A program made the position numbers and the translations under genes. Source: Zobellella taiwanensis (GTDB lineage Bacteria; Pseudomonadota; Gammaproteobacteria; Enterobacterales; Aeromonadaceae). Taken from it: a DNA stretch of 64,000 nucleotides. The notes under the pieces were generated by a model, which saw only the letters and a program-made list of their open reading frames with translations, was not told where the DNA came from and made no database searches. The stretch is taken from the NCBI RefSeq assembly GCF_003012795.1, contig NZ_PXYH01000004.1, positions 124,001-188,000 on the forward strand, read 5' to 3'. Below, piece by piece: positions 20,186 through 29,232 of the stretch. The stretch's first letter is position 1, and every line of letters starts with the position of its first letter.

Positions 20186-20342
20186 TCGGCGCTTCGCGCC
20201 AATTTGCGGGCGGGCCGCCCGCGCTCCAGGGGATTAAGGGGGTTGGCGCTTCGCGCCAATTTGCGGGCGGGCCGCCCGCGCTCCAGGGGATTAAGGGGGT
20301 TGGCGCTTCGCGCCAACATGCGGGCGGGCCGCCCGCGCCCCA
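20186..20342. repeat. Three-copy 57-bp GC-rich repeat array
   Basis: Three near-identical units start at 20186, 20243 and 20300 (period 57). Each has two hairpins, GGCGC-TTC-GCGCC and GCGGGCGGGCCGCCCGC, followed by GCTCCAGGGGATTAAGGGGG. The array lies between the patatin start (20067) and the proS stop (20354), so it could terminate or stabilise proS transcript ends. The remaining 118 bp (20068-20185) shows nothing recognisable beyond the patatin Shine-Dalgarno. Confidence 0.85.
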
Positions 20343-20353
20343 GGGGTTAAAAA

Positions 20354-22066
20354 TTACAGCAAGCGTTGTACCTTGGCCACAATCTCGGTAATGGCCACTT
20401 CCTCTTTGTCACCGCCGCGGCGGTGCTTGTATTCCACCACGCCGGTGTCGAGGCCCCGCTCGCCGATGACAATACTGTGGGGCACACCCAGCAGCTCCAT
20501 GTCGGCAAACATCACGCCCGGGCGCTCCTTGCGGTCGTCAAACAGCACTTCAATGCCTGCGGCGGTCAGCTCGGCGTAGAGCCGCTCGGCCACTTCCTGC
20601 ACCCGGTGGGATTTGTGCATGTTCATGGGAATAATGGCCACCTGGAAGGGGGCGATGGCGTCCGGCCAGATGATGCCGCGTTGGTCGTGGTTCTGCTCAA
20701 TGGCGGCGGCCACAATGCGCGACACCCCAATGCCGTAGCAGCCCATTTCCAGCACCACCGCCTTGCCGTCCTCATTGAGTACGGTGGCGTTCATCTTGGC
20801 GGAGTAATTGTTGCCCAGCTGGAAGATATGGCCCACTTCAATGCCGCGCTTGATTTGCAGCACGCCCTTGCCGCAGGGGCTGGGGTCGCCCTCGCGCACA
20901 TTGCGCAGGTCGGCCACCTCGGGCAGCGGCAGATCCCGGCCCCAGTTGATGCCGAAATAGTGCTTGTCGTCGATATTGGCACCGGCGCCAAAGTCGCTCA
21001 TTACCGCCACGGCGCGGTCCACAATCACCGGCACCGGCATGTTCAGCGGGCCCAGGGAGCCGGGGCCGGCACCGACCACGGCGCGGATTTCCTCTTCGGT
21101 GGCAAAGGTCAGCGGGCTGGCCACCTGGGGCAGCTTTTCGGCCTTGACTTCGTTGAGTTCATGATCGCCGCGTACCATCAGTGCCACCAGCGGGGCGTCC
21201 GTCTCATCGGATGCCTTGACCAGCAGGGTTTTTACGGTCTGCTCGATGTTCAGGCCGAATTTTTCCACCAGGTCGGCAATGGTTTTGGTGTTGGGGGTAT
21301 CCACCAGGGTCATGTCCCGGGTGGGGGCATCGGCGGCCGCCTTGGGCACCAGCGCCTCGGCCATTTCGATGTTGGCGGCGTAGTCCGATTCGGTGGAGAA
21401 GGCGATGTCGTCTTCGCCGCTCTGGGCCAGCACGTGGAACTCGTGAGAGGCACTGCCGCCAATGGCGCCGGTGTCGGCCAGTACGGCGCGGAAGTCGAGG
21501 CCCATGCGCTCAAAAATACGGCTGTAGGCGTCGTACATATCCTGGTAGGTCTGCTGCAGGCTTTCCTGGGTGGTGTGGAAGGAGTAGGCGTCCTTCATCA
21601 CAAACTCCCGGGAGCGCATCACCCCAAAGCGCGGGCGCACCTCGTCGCGGAACTTGGTCTGGATCTGGTACAGGTTCAGGGGCAGCTGCTTGTAGGACGC
21701 CACCTCGTTGCGCACCATGCTGGTGATCACTTCCTCGTGGGTGGGGCCCAGCACAAAGGGCCGGTCGTGGCGGTCCTTAATGCGCAGCAGCTCGGGGCCG
21801 AACTTGTCCCAGCGGCCGGTTTCCTGCCACAGGTCGGCCGGCTGCACCACCGGCATCAGCATTTCAATGGCGCCGGCCCGGTTCATTTCTTCCCGCACAA
21901 TGGCGGCGACCTTGTTCAATACCCGCAGTCCGCTGGGCAGCCAGGTGTAGAGGCCGGAGGCCAGCTTGCGGATCATGCCCGCGCGCAGCATCAGCTGGTG
22001 GCTGATGACTTCGGCATCGCTCGGGGTTTCTTTAAGGGTGGAAAGCAGGTATTGAGTGGTACGCAT
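20354..22066 (-). CDS. proS: Prolyl-tRNA synthetase
   Basis: Class II aminoacyl-tRNA synthetase charging tRNA-Pro. The start at ATG 22066 gives [20 protein letters not shown], matching the conserved family N terminus; upstream in-frame codons add ten unrelated residues. The 570-aa product (E. coli 572) shows class II motifs ([54 protein letters not shown]). An internal editing (INS) domain lies about 225-405 ([20 protein letters not shown]), followed by the C-terminal anticodon-binding domain. The neighbouring trmO and rcsF keep the E. coli order proS-trmO-rcsF. Confidence 0.98.
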   Translation of the reverse strand: MRTTQYLLSTLKETPSDAEVISHQLMLRAGMIRKLASGLYTWLPSGLRVLNKVAAIVREEMNRAGAIEMLMPVVQPADLWQETGRWDKFGPELLRIKDRHDRPFVLGPTHEEVITSMVRNEVASYKQLPLNLYQIQTKFRDEVRPRFGVMRSREFVMKDAYSFHTTQESLQQTYQDMYDAYSRIFERMGLDFRAVLADTGAIGGSASHEFHVLAQSGEDDIAFSTESDYAANIEMAEALVPKAAADAPTRDMTLVDTPNTKTIADLVEKFGLNIEQTVKTLLVKASDETDAPLVALMVRGDHELNEVKAEKLPQVASPLTFATEEEIRAVVGAGPGSLGPLNMPVPVIVDRAVAVMSDFGAGANIDDKHYFGINWGRDLPLPEVADLRNVREGDPSPCGKGVLQIKRGIEVGHIFQLGNNYSAKMNATVLNEDGKAVVLEMGCYGIGVSRIVAAAIEQNHDQRGIIWPDAIAPFQVAIIPMNMHKSHRVQEVAERLYAELTAAGIEVLFDDRKERPGVMFADMELLGVPHSIVIGERGLDTGVVEYKHRRGGDKEEVAITEIVAKVQRLL

Positions 22067-22145
22067 GCGCTTGAACCTTGTTGAGCGTGAATCCATAAAA
22101 GAAGGCGATTGTAGCAGGGGGCAGGGGCGGGCAGAAGCCCCGCCC

Positions 22146-22850
22146 TCATCCCTCTTGCTCCAGGCTCAGCACCCGGGTCAGGTGGCCGAAAACCTCGTAG
22201 CGCACATTGTAGTGATACAGCCGCACCCCGTATTGCTGCCAGCCCTGCCCGGTTTTTTTGTAGGCCGGGCGGGGGTCCTGCACCAGCACTTCGGTAATAA
22301 AGGCCCGCAGCTCGGGAATGTCCGACTGCCGGCAGGCCTGCTCGGCGGCGGCGGTGAAGATAACTTCCATGCTGATGTCGGGCGGCGCCGGGGCAAAGCC
22401 GCCGCGCGCATCCGCCACCGCGTCCGCCCAGGGCAGATAGGGCTTGATGTCGACCACGGGGGTGCCGTCGACCAGGTCGGCGCCGCCCAGTTCCAGCCAG
22501 ACCTTGTTGCCGTCCCGGCACATGTCGAGCAGCTCCACCACCGACAATCCCAGCGGATTGGGCCTGAAGGTGGAGCGGGTGGCAAATACCCCTACCCGTT
22601 CGTTGCCGCCCAGCCGGGGCGGACGCACCGTGGGTTTCCAGCCTTGCTCCATGGTTTGGTGAAACACAAACACCAGCCACAAATGGCTGAACTCGGCCAG
22701 GCCGCGAAAGGCGCTGGGCTCGTTGTAGGGGGGCAGCATTTCCAGCCGGGCTCGGGCGCCGCCCACCAGCCCCGGTTGGCGCGGCACCGCGAATTTTTCC
22801 TTGTAGGGAGACCGGATAATACCGATGGGATCCAGGTGGATGGCGGTCAT
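22146..22850 (-). CDS. trmO: tRNA (N6-threonylcarbamoyladenosine37-N6)-methyltransferase TrmO
   Basis: SAM-dependent enzyme that N6-methylates t6A37 in threonine tRNA; the family was formerly called YaeB/TsaA/VirR. The ATG at 22850 is preceded by CAGAGGATTT and gives 234 aa (E. coli 235). Landmarks are the N-terminal [20 protein letters not shown] and the SAM-binding region [19 protein letters not shown], followed by [18 protein letters not shown]. The C-terminal domain ends in [16 protein letters not shown]. It lies between proS and rcsF on the same strand, as in E. coli. Confidence 0.95.
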   Translation of the reverse strand: MTAIHLDPIGIIRSPYKEKFAVPRQPGLVGGARARLEMLPPYNEPSAFRGLAEFSHLWLVFVFHQTMEQGWKPTVRPPRLGGNERVGVFATRSTFRPNPLGLSVVELLDMCRDGNKVWLELGGADLVDGTPVVDIKPYLPWADAVADARGGFAPAPPDISMEVIFTAAAEQACRQSDIPELRAFITEVLVQDPRPAYKKTGQGWQQYGVRLYHYNVRYEVFGHLTRVLSLEQEG

Positions 22851-22893
22851 AAATCCTCTGAAAAACGGCTTTGCGCTATCGGCTGCAAGCCGC

Positions 22894-23265
22894 TTACGGC
22901 TTGTTGACTGTAATGGCCTGGCCCGTGCACAACACCTGCTCAATACAGCCGGGCATGTCGTCAAAGCGGATGCAGCTGTCCAGGATCAGGCCATTGGCGC
23001 CCATGTCGGCCGCCCGGCGGCGGATGTGGGCCCGGGCATCGGCCACCTTGGGCGGCGCTTCCTGGGCCTCCACCTGGCAGGCTTCGCCTTCCACCGACCC
23101 CAGGGTAACGTAGTTGACTCCCTCCAGTTCGGCCTTGGTATACAGGGTTACGCCATCTCCCTTGTAGTATTCCTTGATGCCCTCGGGGGAAACGTTGCTG
23201 TCAAAGCCCCAGCCGGCGCAGCCGGAAAGGGTGAGGGCGGCCAGGGCAATACCGAAAATACGCAT
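22894..23265 (-). CDS. rcsF: RcsF-like outer-membrane lipoprotein
   Basis: RcsF is the outer-membrane sensor that signals envelope damage to the Rcs phosphorelay. The 123-aa product has a lipoprotein signal with lipobox LSGC (Cys15) and then a domain with four cysteines (GEACQVEAQE, ILDSC, MPGCIEQVLCTG). That spacing fits the two RcsF disulfides. It lacks the long proline-rich linker of E. coli RcsF. AAGGA precedes the start. Synteny with proS-trmO supports the assignment. Whether the Rcs phosphorelay exists in this organism cannot be judged here. Confidence 0.8.
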   Translation of the reverse strand: MRIFGIALAALTLSGCAGWGFDSNVSPEGIKEYYKGDGVTLYTKAELEGVNYVTLGSVEGEACQVEAQEAPPKVADARAHIRRRAADMGANGLILDSCIRFDDMPGCIEQVLCTGQAITVNKP

Positions 23266-23464
23266 GATAAGTCCTTAATATCAAAGTGAGTTGCTTCTAT
23301 TCTGCACCATGGCGCGCCGCCCGGAAAGCGGCAAGATGGCCACTGCGCCACTGGTCTCCTGCCAAGGCCCGGCCCGACCCGGATTGGCGCGACGCGGCAT
23401 GACTGGTGCCGGTGCCCTTTGCTCGTTATTTGGCGGAATATTGCGCAGTCGGCCGGGCGGGGGA

Positions 23465-23492
23465 TTGCCAGCCGGCCAAAAGTCTTTATATT
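23465..23492 (+). promoter_or_regulatory. Sigma-70 promoter of tRNA-Gly
   Basis: TTGCCA (23465-23470), a 16-bp spacer and TATATT (23487-23492) lie 13 bp upstream of the tRNA 5' end. The discriminator GGCTGTCTGCCCGGC is GC-rich, as in stringently controlled stable-RNA promoters. Confidence 0.7.
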
Positions 23493-23505
23493 GGCTGTCT
23501 GCCCG

Positions 23506-23579
23506 GCGGGTGTAGTTCAATGGTAGAGCAGAGGCTTCCCAAGCCTACGACGAGGGTTCGATTCCCTTCACCCGCTCCA
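23506..23579 (+). tRNA. tRNA-Gly (anticodon CCC)
   Basis: A 74-nt cloverleaf including encoded CCA. The acceptor GCGGGTG pairs with CACCCGC, the D-arm is GTTC...GAGC, the anticodon loop TTCCCAA carries CCC at 23538-23540, and the T-loop is TTCGATT. It closely resembles E. coli glyU and reads GGG codons. It stands alone with its own promoter. Confidence 0.96.
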
Positions 23580-23669
23580 GTTTTGCTTCTGTGTTTATCC
23601 CCCCGTTGTGAAATCCTCCGTCCTGGTGCATGGTCTTTGGCTGTTTGAACCGGATAACGAGGGAACAAC

Positions 23670-24287
23670 ATGAAACTTTACGAATTCGCTCCTGCCCCCA
23701 ATGCGCGCCGGGTAAGCCTGTTTTTGGCCGAAAAGGGAATTGAAATCGAGCGGGTGCCGGTGGATGTGCGTGGCGGCGCCAATTTAACCGATGCCTTCAG
23801 GGCCATGAGCGCCAACGGCAAGATCCCCTTGCTGGAGCTGGATGATGGCAGCTACCTGTGCGAGTCGGTGGCGATCTGCCGCTATCTGGACGAGACCTTT
23901 CCCTCCACGCCGTCCTTGTTCGGCGATACTCCGCTGGCGCGCGCCCGGATTGAAATGTGGCACCGTATTGTGGAGCTGGACGGCCTGTTGCCGGCGTTTC
24001 AGGCTTTTCGCAATATCAGCGGCGTTTACCAGGACAGGGAGCACTGCGTGCCGGAATGGGGCGAGGAGTCCAGGCGCCGGGTGCGGCAATTCCTGCCCCG
24101 GCTGGAGCATCGCCTGTCCCGGTCTCCTTATGTGGCGGGGGAGCAGTACAGTGTCGCCGACATCGCCGCCTACGTGCTGGCGGACTTTTGCGTGCAGCGC
24201 TTGTCCATCACGCTCGACGAATACCCGTACCTGCAGGCCTGGCTGGCCCGGATTGAGGCCCGCCCGGCATTGCGCCGGCCGGGCTGA
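23670..24287 (+). CDS. Glutathione S-transferase family protein
   Basis: Cytosolic GST-fold protein of 205 aa. The N-terminal thioredoxin-like domain (about 1-80) contains the glutathione-binding NGKIPLLELDDGSYLCESVAI, with the conserved cis-proline and the E-S pair. The C-terminal all-helical domain (about 90-205) has the N-capping motif VADIAAYVLADF. The N terminus MKLYEFAPAPNARRV places a Ser/Cys-poor sequence at the usual catalytic position, so the catalytic residue is unclear. GAGGGAACAAC precedes the ATG. Substrate cannot be predicted. Confidence 0.88.
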   Translation: MKLYEFAPAPNARRVSLFLAEKGIEIERVPVDVRGGANLTDAFRAMSANGKIPLLELDDGSYLCESVAICRYLDETFPSTPSLFGDTPLARARIEMWHRIVELDGLLPAFQAFRNISGVYQDREHCVPEWGEESRRRVRQFLPRLEHRLSRSPYVAGEQYSVADIAAYVLADFCVQRLSITLDEYPYLQAWLARIEARPALRRPG

Positions 24288-24297
24288 CGGGGTTCAA

Positions 24298-24885
24298 ATT
24301 CCCTGCTGCCACTGTTGTTCGCCGTTGGCCAGGGCCTGGGCCAGGGTGTCGATACCCGCATCGGGCAGGGTGTCGGGGCGGCGGCTGAGTGTGTCGGTGA
24401 ACGTGTCGCCGGTGCAGTTCAAGGATGCCGACTTTGTCGATCTGGTGGCCCGCTGCCTGGAGCAAAGCGGGCTGGAGGGGCGTTATCTCAAGCTGGAAAT
24501 CACCGAGCGGCTGCTGCTGTCGTCTTCCGACTCGGTACGGCAAAAGTGCGAGCGGCTGGCGGCCATGGGCATCCGGCTGGCGATGGATGACTTCGGGACC
24601 GGCTATTCCTCGCTCAGCTATTTGCGCGACCTGCCCTTCGACATTGTCAAAATCGATCAGAGTTTTGTCCGCCACATGACCCGCAACAGCCGCGACAAGG
24701 CGCTGGTGCGGGGCATTATCGACCTGGCCCACCAGTTGGGCATGACGGTGATCGCCGAGGGGGTGGAAGAGCATATCCAGGTGGAACTGCTGACCCGTTT
24801 CGGCTGCGATTTGATGCAGGGGTACTACTTCAGCAAGCCGGTACCGGCGGAGCTGTTGTTCAGCCAGGAGGAGGCGCCCACATGA
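24298..24885 (+). pseudogene. 5'-truncated EAL-domain (c-di-GMP phosphodiesterase) remnant
   Basis: The frame ending at 24885 encodes the C-terminal two thirds of an EAL domain: LSVSVNVSPVQFKDADFVDL, the metal ligand in LEITE, MDDFGTGYSSLSYL, DIVKIDQSFV, VIAEGVEE and LMQGYYFSKPVP. The defining E-A/V-L motif and everything N-terminal (sensor, GGDEF or PAS domains) are absent. Upstream the homology stops near 24370, shortly after the GST stop, and no convincing start or ribosome-binding site is seen. A complete phosphodiesterase therefore cannot be made. The stop overlaps the next gene by 4 bp (ATGA at 24882), so the pair was once an operon. A deletion joining it to the GST gene is the simplest explanation. 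Confidence 0.8.
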
Positions 24886-25727
24886 GTCGTTGGCTGCTGT
24901 GGTTGTGGCTGGTGGCGATGCCGGCAGCGGCATTGGAGATCACCCACCGGCCGGCGGAAAGCGGCCAGGATCAACGGGTGAACTACTTTGTTGCCCTGCT
25001 GGCCCTGGCGCTGGAAAAAACCGCGCCGGATCACGGTCCGGCCCGGGCCCGGCCGTTTGACCAGCCCCTGTCCCAGGCCAGGGCCTTTGAAATGGTGGCC
25101 CGGGGCGAACTGGATTTGGTGTGGAGCATGGCCAGCCGGGAGCGGATGGACAAGGCCAGGGCGGTGCCGGTGCCCTTGCTGAAAGGCTTGCTGGGATACC
25201 GGGTGCTGCTGGCGCACCCCCAGTCGCTGGCCCGGTTGGGCGAGATCGGATCCTTGTCGGCATTGGGCGGTTTTACCGCCATTCAGGGGGAGGGCTGGCC
25301 GGATGTGGACATATTGCGTGCCAATGGCCTTGAGGTGCAGACGGCAACCGACTATGACGGCATGTTCCGCATGGTGATGGGCCGGCGGGTGGATTATTTT
25401 CCGCGCAGTGTGGCCGAGGTCTGGCCCGAGCTGGCACGGCATTCGCCCCAGGCGCTGGCGGTGGTGCCCGGGCTGGTGCTGTATTATCCGGCGCCCATTT
25501 ACTTTTTTGTGCACCCGGACAACCGGGCGCTGGCCGGGCGGCTCGAAACCGGCCTGCGCCGGGCGGTGGCCGACGGCTCCTTTGAACGGCTGTTCCTGGC
25601 CCAGGAAGAGCACCGGCGGGCGTTGGCCTTTATTGGTGCCCCCGGTCTGCGGCGGCTGGCCCTGGAAAATCCGCTGATGCCGGATTTTGTGCCGCCGGCG
25701 GATCCGCGGCTATGGCTGGGGCCCTGA
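24882..25727 (+). CDS. Periplasmic solute-binding-like protein (SBP_bac_3 type)
   Basis: A 281-aa protein with a signal peptide (MSRWLLWLWLVAMPAAA) and a fold resembling family 3 extracellular solute-binding proteins (FEMVARGELDLVWSMASRER, LLGYRVLLAHPQ, FFVHPDNRALAGRLETGLRRAV). No ABC permease or ATPase genes are near. Its start overlaps the truncated EAL gene (ATGA), so it was probably the periplasmic ligand-sensing partner of a c-di-GMP phosphodiesterase rather than a transport component; that is inference. With the upstream gene broken, its expression may depend on read-through from the GST gene. Confidence 0.75.
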   Translation: MSRWLLWLWLVAMPAAALEITHRPAESGQDQRVNYFVALLALALEKTAPDHGPARARPFDQPLSQARAFEMVARGELDLVWSMASRERMDKARAVPVPLLKGLLGYRVLLAHPQSLARLGEIGSLSALGGFTAIQGEGWPDVDILRANGLEVQTATDYDGMFRMVMGRRVDYFPRSVAEVWPELARHSPQALAVVPGLVLYYPAPIYFFVHPDNRALAGRLETGLRRAVADGSFERLFLAQEEHRRALAFIGAPGLRRLALENPLMPDFVPPADPRLWLGP

Positions 25728-25779
25728 AGGGGAGATGGCCTTGCCCGGGGCGCAGGCGGAGCGCCTGCATTTGAAAAGA

Positions 25780-25807
25780 ACAAAGCCCGGAGTGATCCGG
25801 GCTTTGT
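25780..25807 (-). terminator. Intrinsic terminator downstream of arcA
   Basis: Perfect 11-bp arms ACAAAGCCCGG / CCGGGCTTTGT with a 6-nt loop. On the minus strand it is followed by TCTTTTC, placing it 6 nt after the arcA stop. It may also stop transcription from the convergent solute-binding gene. Confidence 0.8.
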
Positions 25808-25812
25808 GGGTA

Positions 25813-26529
25813 TCAGGACTCCAGCTCGCCGCAGAAGCGGTAGCCTTCGCCGTGGATGGTGGCGATGATTTCCGGGGTGTCCGGCAGCGACTCGAAGTGC
25901 TTGCGGATGCGGCGGATGGTGACGTCCACGGTACGGTCATGGGGCTTGAGTTCGCGGCCGGTCATTTTTTTCAGCAGCTCGGCCCGGCTCTGGATCTGGC
26001 CCGGATGCTCGCAGAAATGGACCATGGCGCGAAACTCGCTGCGCGGCAACTTGAACACCTCGCCGGTGGGGCTGACCAGGGCGCGGCTGTTGATGTCGAG
26101 GGTCCAGCCGTTGAAGCGGTAGGCTTCCACCTGCTTTTCCTCTTCCTGGGCGTCGGGCGCCTGCATGGTGCGGCCCAGCAGGTTGCGGGCGCGAATGGTC
26201 AGTTCGCGGGGGTTGAACGGCTTGGTGATGTAGTCGTCGGCACCGATTTCCAGGCCCAGGATCTTGTCCACCTCGTTGTCGCGGCCGGTCAGGAACATCA
26301 GCGCCAGGGTGTGCTGCTCGCGCAGCTCACGGGCCAGCAGCAGGCCGTTCTTGCCGGGCAGGTTGATGTCCATGATCACCAGGTTTATCTTGTTTTCCGA
26401 CAGGGCCTTGTACATTTCTTCGCCGTCGGTGGCTTCGAGTACCTGGTAGCCTTCGGCTTCGAAGATGCTTTTGAGGGTGTTGCGGGTGACCAGTTCGTCT
26501 TCAACGATAAGAATGTGAGGTGTCTGCAT
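25813..26529 (-). CDS. arcA: Aerobic respiration control response regulator ArcA
   Basis: OmpR-family response regulator of the ArcBA system, controlling aerobic/anaerobic metabolism. The start at ATG 26529 gives [20 protein letters not shown] and 238 aa, identical in length to E. coli ArcA; an upstream in-frame ATG adds 14 unconserved residues. The receiver domain has the phospho-acceptor Asp54 (VIMDINLPG), Thr in FLTGRDNEV and Lys in YITKPFNP. The C-terminal winged helix (about 135-238) is nearly the E. coli sequence ([20 protein letters not shown]). The upstream 424 bp is AT-rich and divergent to rraA. The arcA...yjtD-thrLABC order matches E. coli. Confidence 0.98.
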   Translation of the reverse strand: MQTPHILIVEDELVTRNTLKSIFEAEGYQVLEATDGEEMYKALSENKINLVIMDINLPGKNGLLLARELREQHTLALMFLTGRDNEVDKILGLEIGADDYITKPFNPRELTIRARNLLGRTMQAPDAQEEEKQVEAYRFNGWTLDINSRALVSPTGEVFKLPRSEFRAMVHFCEHPGQIQSRAELLKKMTGRELKPHDRTVDVTIRRIRKHFESLPDTPEIIATIHGEGYRFCGELES

Positions 26530-26953
26530 GAGCGTACCTGTTTTTAGATGTAAAAATGATGTCTGTGCCAACAGCCGCCGGAACGAGGCCGGTCATGTAG
26601 GGAAAAATCGTGTAACTAAATTACGCGATCTACTCCTAAATGCCTAGTGTGAAACCTGTGCCATACTGCTGTTTTTTAGCCGTTTTTATTTGCATCCCAT
26701 GCAGTTACTGCGTCATACCCAACAAAATTCATGGACGGGACGAACAGAGGTCCATTAGGTGAAGTTGTCTTATTTTAACAGTTAACAGGGGCATAACAAC
26801 AGTCTGCAATCAATATTGTTAAATAGTTTTATGAAGCTAATTGATCCAGGTCAAGCGGCGATTTAACAAAAGCCGGTGTATGTTATAGGGCGGCTGCAAT
26901 TGTTGTCGCCAGGGCCCCGCCGGGGCGAAACAGGATCACACCAGGGAGGAAGC
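26530..26953. promoter_or_regulatory. Divergent arcA/rraA regulatory region with FNR-like box
   Basis: This AT-rich 424-bp gap contains no gene. At 26841-26854 TTGATCCAGGTCAA matches the FNR/DNR consensus TTGAT-N4-ATCAA in 9 of 10 positions. A possible -10 TATGTT (26879-26884) for rraA would place the box about 42 bp upstream of the start point, the class II activator position. arcA itself begins over 310 bp away. No other clear element was recognised. Confidence 0.55.
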
Positions 26954-27445
26954 ATGCTCGATTTATTGCCGGATTTATGTGATGAACACGCGGACAAGGT
27001 GCGGGTACTGGAGCCCCTGTTCCGGGATTATGGCGGCGAAACCCTGTTCTGGGGCCAGGCGGTCACGGTGCGTTGCTACGAGGACAATTCCCGGGTACGC
27101 GAACTGGTGGCCACGCCGGGCACCGGCAAGGTGCTGGTGGTGGATGGCGGCGGCCTGTTGCGCTGTGCGCTGCTCGGCGACATGCTGGCGGAGCTGGCGC
27201 TGCAAAATGGCTGGGAAGGCATAGTGGTGCATGGTGCCATTCGCGACGCGGGCACGCTGTCGACCATGGCGCTGGGCATCAAGGCCCTGGCCGCCTGCCC
27301 GCTGCGCTCGGAAAAACGCGGCGAGGGCAGCGTGGAGGTGGCGGTGACTTTTGCCGGCGCGACCATCCACCCCGGCGACTACATTTATGCGGATCTCAAC
27401 GGCATCCTGGTGGCGCGCGAGCCCCTGAGTCATCCGCAACTGTGA
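26954..27445 (+). CDS. rraA: RraA family protein (RNase E activity regulator-like)
   Basis: RraA binds RNase E and inhibits its endonuclease activity; related proteins are 4-hydroxy-4-methyl-2-oxoglutarate/oxaloacetate aldolases. The ATG at 26954 follows AGGGAGGA and gives 163 aa (E. coli 161). Shared landmarks are DLCDEHADKVRVLEPLFRDYGG, GQAVTVRCYEDNSRVREL, GKVLVVDGGGLLRCALLGDM, GWEGIVVHGAIRDAGTL and HPGDYIYADLNGILV. The G-D-R/aldolase-type segment is present, so an aldolase role cannot be excluded. The stop lies 7 bp from the convergent aceK stop. Confidence 0.88.
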   Translation: MLDLLPDLCDEHADKVRVLEPLFRDYGGETLFWGQAVTVRCYEDNSRVRELVATPGTGKVLVVDGGGLLRCALLGDMLAELALQNGWEGIVVHGAIRDAGTLSTMALGIKALAACPLRSEKRGEGSVEVAVTFAGATIHPGDYIYADLNGILVAREPLSHPQL

Positions 27446-27452
27446 ACCGGGC

Positions 27453-29165
27453 TCAGGGGTAGCGGCAGCAAAAGCGCTGCCGCCGCCGGTAGGGGAAGAC
27501 ATCGACAAACTGGCCCGCGGCAATGTTGTGTTGCAACTGGCGCCAGTAGCCGGCGCTGAACAGATCCTGGTGCCGGGGGCTGAAGGCGGCGCGGATACGC
27601 GGATTGCACAGCAGAAAGGTGCGAAATTCCTCGGGAAAGACATCCCGCGGGCCCACCGAGTACCAGGGCTCGGCGCTGAGCTGGTCCTGCAGGTGGCTGG
27701 TTTTGGGAATATCGCGGAAGTTGCATTCGCTCATGTAGGCGATTTCGTCGTAATCGTAAAAGATCACCCTGCCGTGGCGGGTGACGCCGAAGTTTTTGAA
27801 CAGCATGTCCCCGGGGAAGATGTTGGCGGCCGCCAGCTGTTTCACCGCGCTGGCGTATTCGTCCAGGGCGTCGGCCAGGGCGCCGTTGTCCGCCTGCTCC
27901 AGGTAGAGGTTGAGCGGGATCATGCGCCGCTCGGTATAAAGATGGCGGATGATCAGCCGGTCGCCCTTGATGCTCAGCAGCGAGGGCGCCAGTTGTTGCA
28001 GCTCGGCCAGCAGTGGGGGGCTGATGCGGTGCAAGGGCAGTTCGAAATTGGTGAACTCCATGGTGTCGGCCATGCGCCCGACCCTGTCGTGCTGCTTGAC
28101 CAGCCGGTATTTGGCCTTGACGGTGGCATGGTCCACCTCCTTCGGCGGGGTAAAGCTGTCCTTGATGACCTTGAACACCACCCCATAGGAGGGCAGGGTA
28201 AAGACGCACATCACCATGCCCTTGATGCCGGGAGCTATGACGAACGCGTCCCTGCTGTGGGCCAGATGGCGGAGGTAGTCCCGGTAAAAGGCGGTTTTGC
28301 CGTGCTTCTGGCAGCCGATGGCGGTGTAGATTTCGTAATCCGCCTTGTTGGGCAGCAGCGGACGCAGAAAATGCACCAGCAGCGCCGGGACCGGGCACCA
28401 CACCATGAAGTAGGCGCGGGCGAAGCCGAACAGGATGGAGGCGTCGTCGTGGCTGATGAGCAGGGTATCGATTACCAGGCCGTCGTCCTGATGCAGCAGC
28501 GGCAGGATAAAGGGCAGGGGGCGGCCGGCCTGCTCCAGGCGGCCGATAAGGTAGGCCCCCTTGTTGCGGTAGAACAGGGTGTTGACCAGGGTCAGGGTAA
28601 AAGGCCCGCCCTGGGGCCTGGCCTCGGCCAGGGCCAGGGCAACCCGGCGCAGATCCCGCGCCAGATCCACAAAGGGCCTGGCCAGCCCGAAACGATGCAG
28701 CACCTCGGCCAGTACCGCCTCCAGGGTTTCCGGCGTCAGCCGGTATTGCCAGGTGCAACTGCCCAGATCCGGCTCGGGATCGCGTTCGATGAAACTGTGC
28801 ACATAGAGGTTTTCGGCGCGGATGTTTTTGTGGCGCAGTGAACGCCGGTATACCGAGTTGTAGAACGACTCGGCTATCTCGGGGTTGGGGTGGTGGGTAA
28901 GCAGATCGTTGAACGCCTGCTTCAGTTCCTTGAGGCCTTCCTGGCCGAGGGGGGCGCCGCCCATGTGGTCGCTCACCGCCTGCAGGGTTTCGTTTACATG
29001 GTGATCGTAGAGGCGGATACGCTGGCGCCCAGCCAGCTGCACGCCCAGCCAGTCCCGGGTTTCGAACCTCACCTTGGCGCCTTGGGTGATGTCGAGAAAA
29101 CGACGGTAGAAGGCGTCGAACCTGTCCATGATGATGGTGGCCAATTCCCTGGCGTTGCCGTGCAT
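27453..29165 (-). CDS. aceK: Isocitrate dehydrogenase kinase/phosphatase
   Basis: Bifunctional enzyme that phosphorylates and dephosphorylates isocitrate dehydrogenase to divert carbon into the glyoxylate shunt. The 570-aa product (E. coli 578) keeps the regulatory N-terminal half ([30 protein letters not shown]) and the kinase-like half. The latter includes [72 protein letters not shown] and [10 protein letters not shown]. The C terminus ends [12 protein letters not shown]. In enterobacteria it is the third gene of aceBAK; here it stands alone, with no isocitrate lyase or malate synthase nearby. Confidence 0.97.
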   Translation of the reverse strand: MHGNARELATIIMDRFDAFYRRFLDITQGAKVRFETRDWLGVQLAGRQRIRLYDHHVNETLQAVSDHMGGAPLGQEGLKELKQAFNDLLTHHPNPEIAESFYNSVYRRSLRHKNIRAENLYVHSFIERDPEPDLGSCTWQYRLTPETLEAVLAEVLHRFGLARPFVDLARDLRRVALALAEARPQGGPFTLTLVNTLFYRNKGAYLIGRLEQAGRPLPFILPLLHQDDGLVIDTLLISHDDASILFGFARAYFMVWCPVPALLVHFLRPLLPNKADYEIYTAIGCQKHGKTAFYRDYLRHLAHSRDAFVIAPGIKGMVMCVFTLPSYGVVFKVIKDSFTPPKEVDHATVKAKYRLVKQHDRVGRMADTMEFTNFELPLHRISPPLLAELQQLAPSLLSIKGDRLIIRHLYTERRMIPLNLYLEQADNGALADALDEYASAVKQLAAANIFPGDMLFKNFGVTRHGRVIFYDYDEIAYMSECNFRDIPKTSHLQDQLSAEPWYSVGPRDVFPEEFRTFLLCNPRIRAAFSPRHQDLFSAGYWRQLQHNIAAGQFVDVFPYRRRQRFCCRYP

Positions 29166-29232
29166 GATGAGCTTCCCTGTTGCGATGCCTTATGTTGCGA
29201 TAGTAATGGATCCGGGTGTCATTGTGGGGAAA

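Noticed and set aside
18457-20342. Possible CRISPR arrays because of regularly spaced repeats
   Set aside because: The repeated unit spans the whole period with no unique spacers, the repeats are long GC hairpins, and no cas genes are present.
24882-25727. ABC transporter substrate-binding component
   Set aside because: No permease or ATPase genes are nearby and the operon partner is an EAL remnant, so a transport role is not supported.
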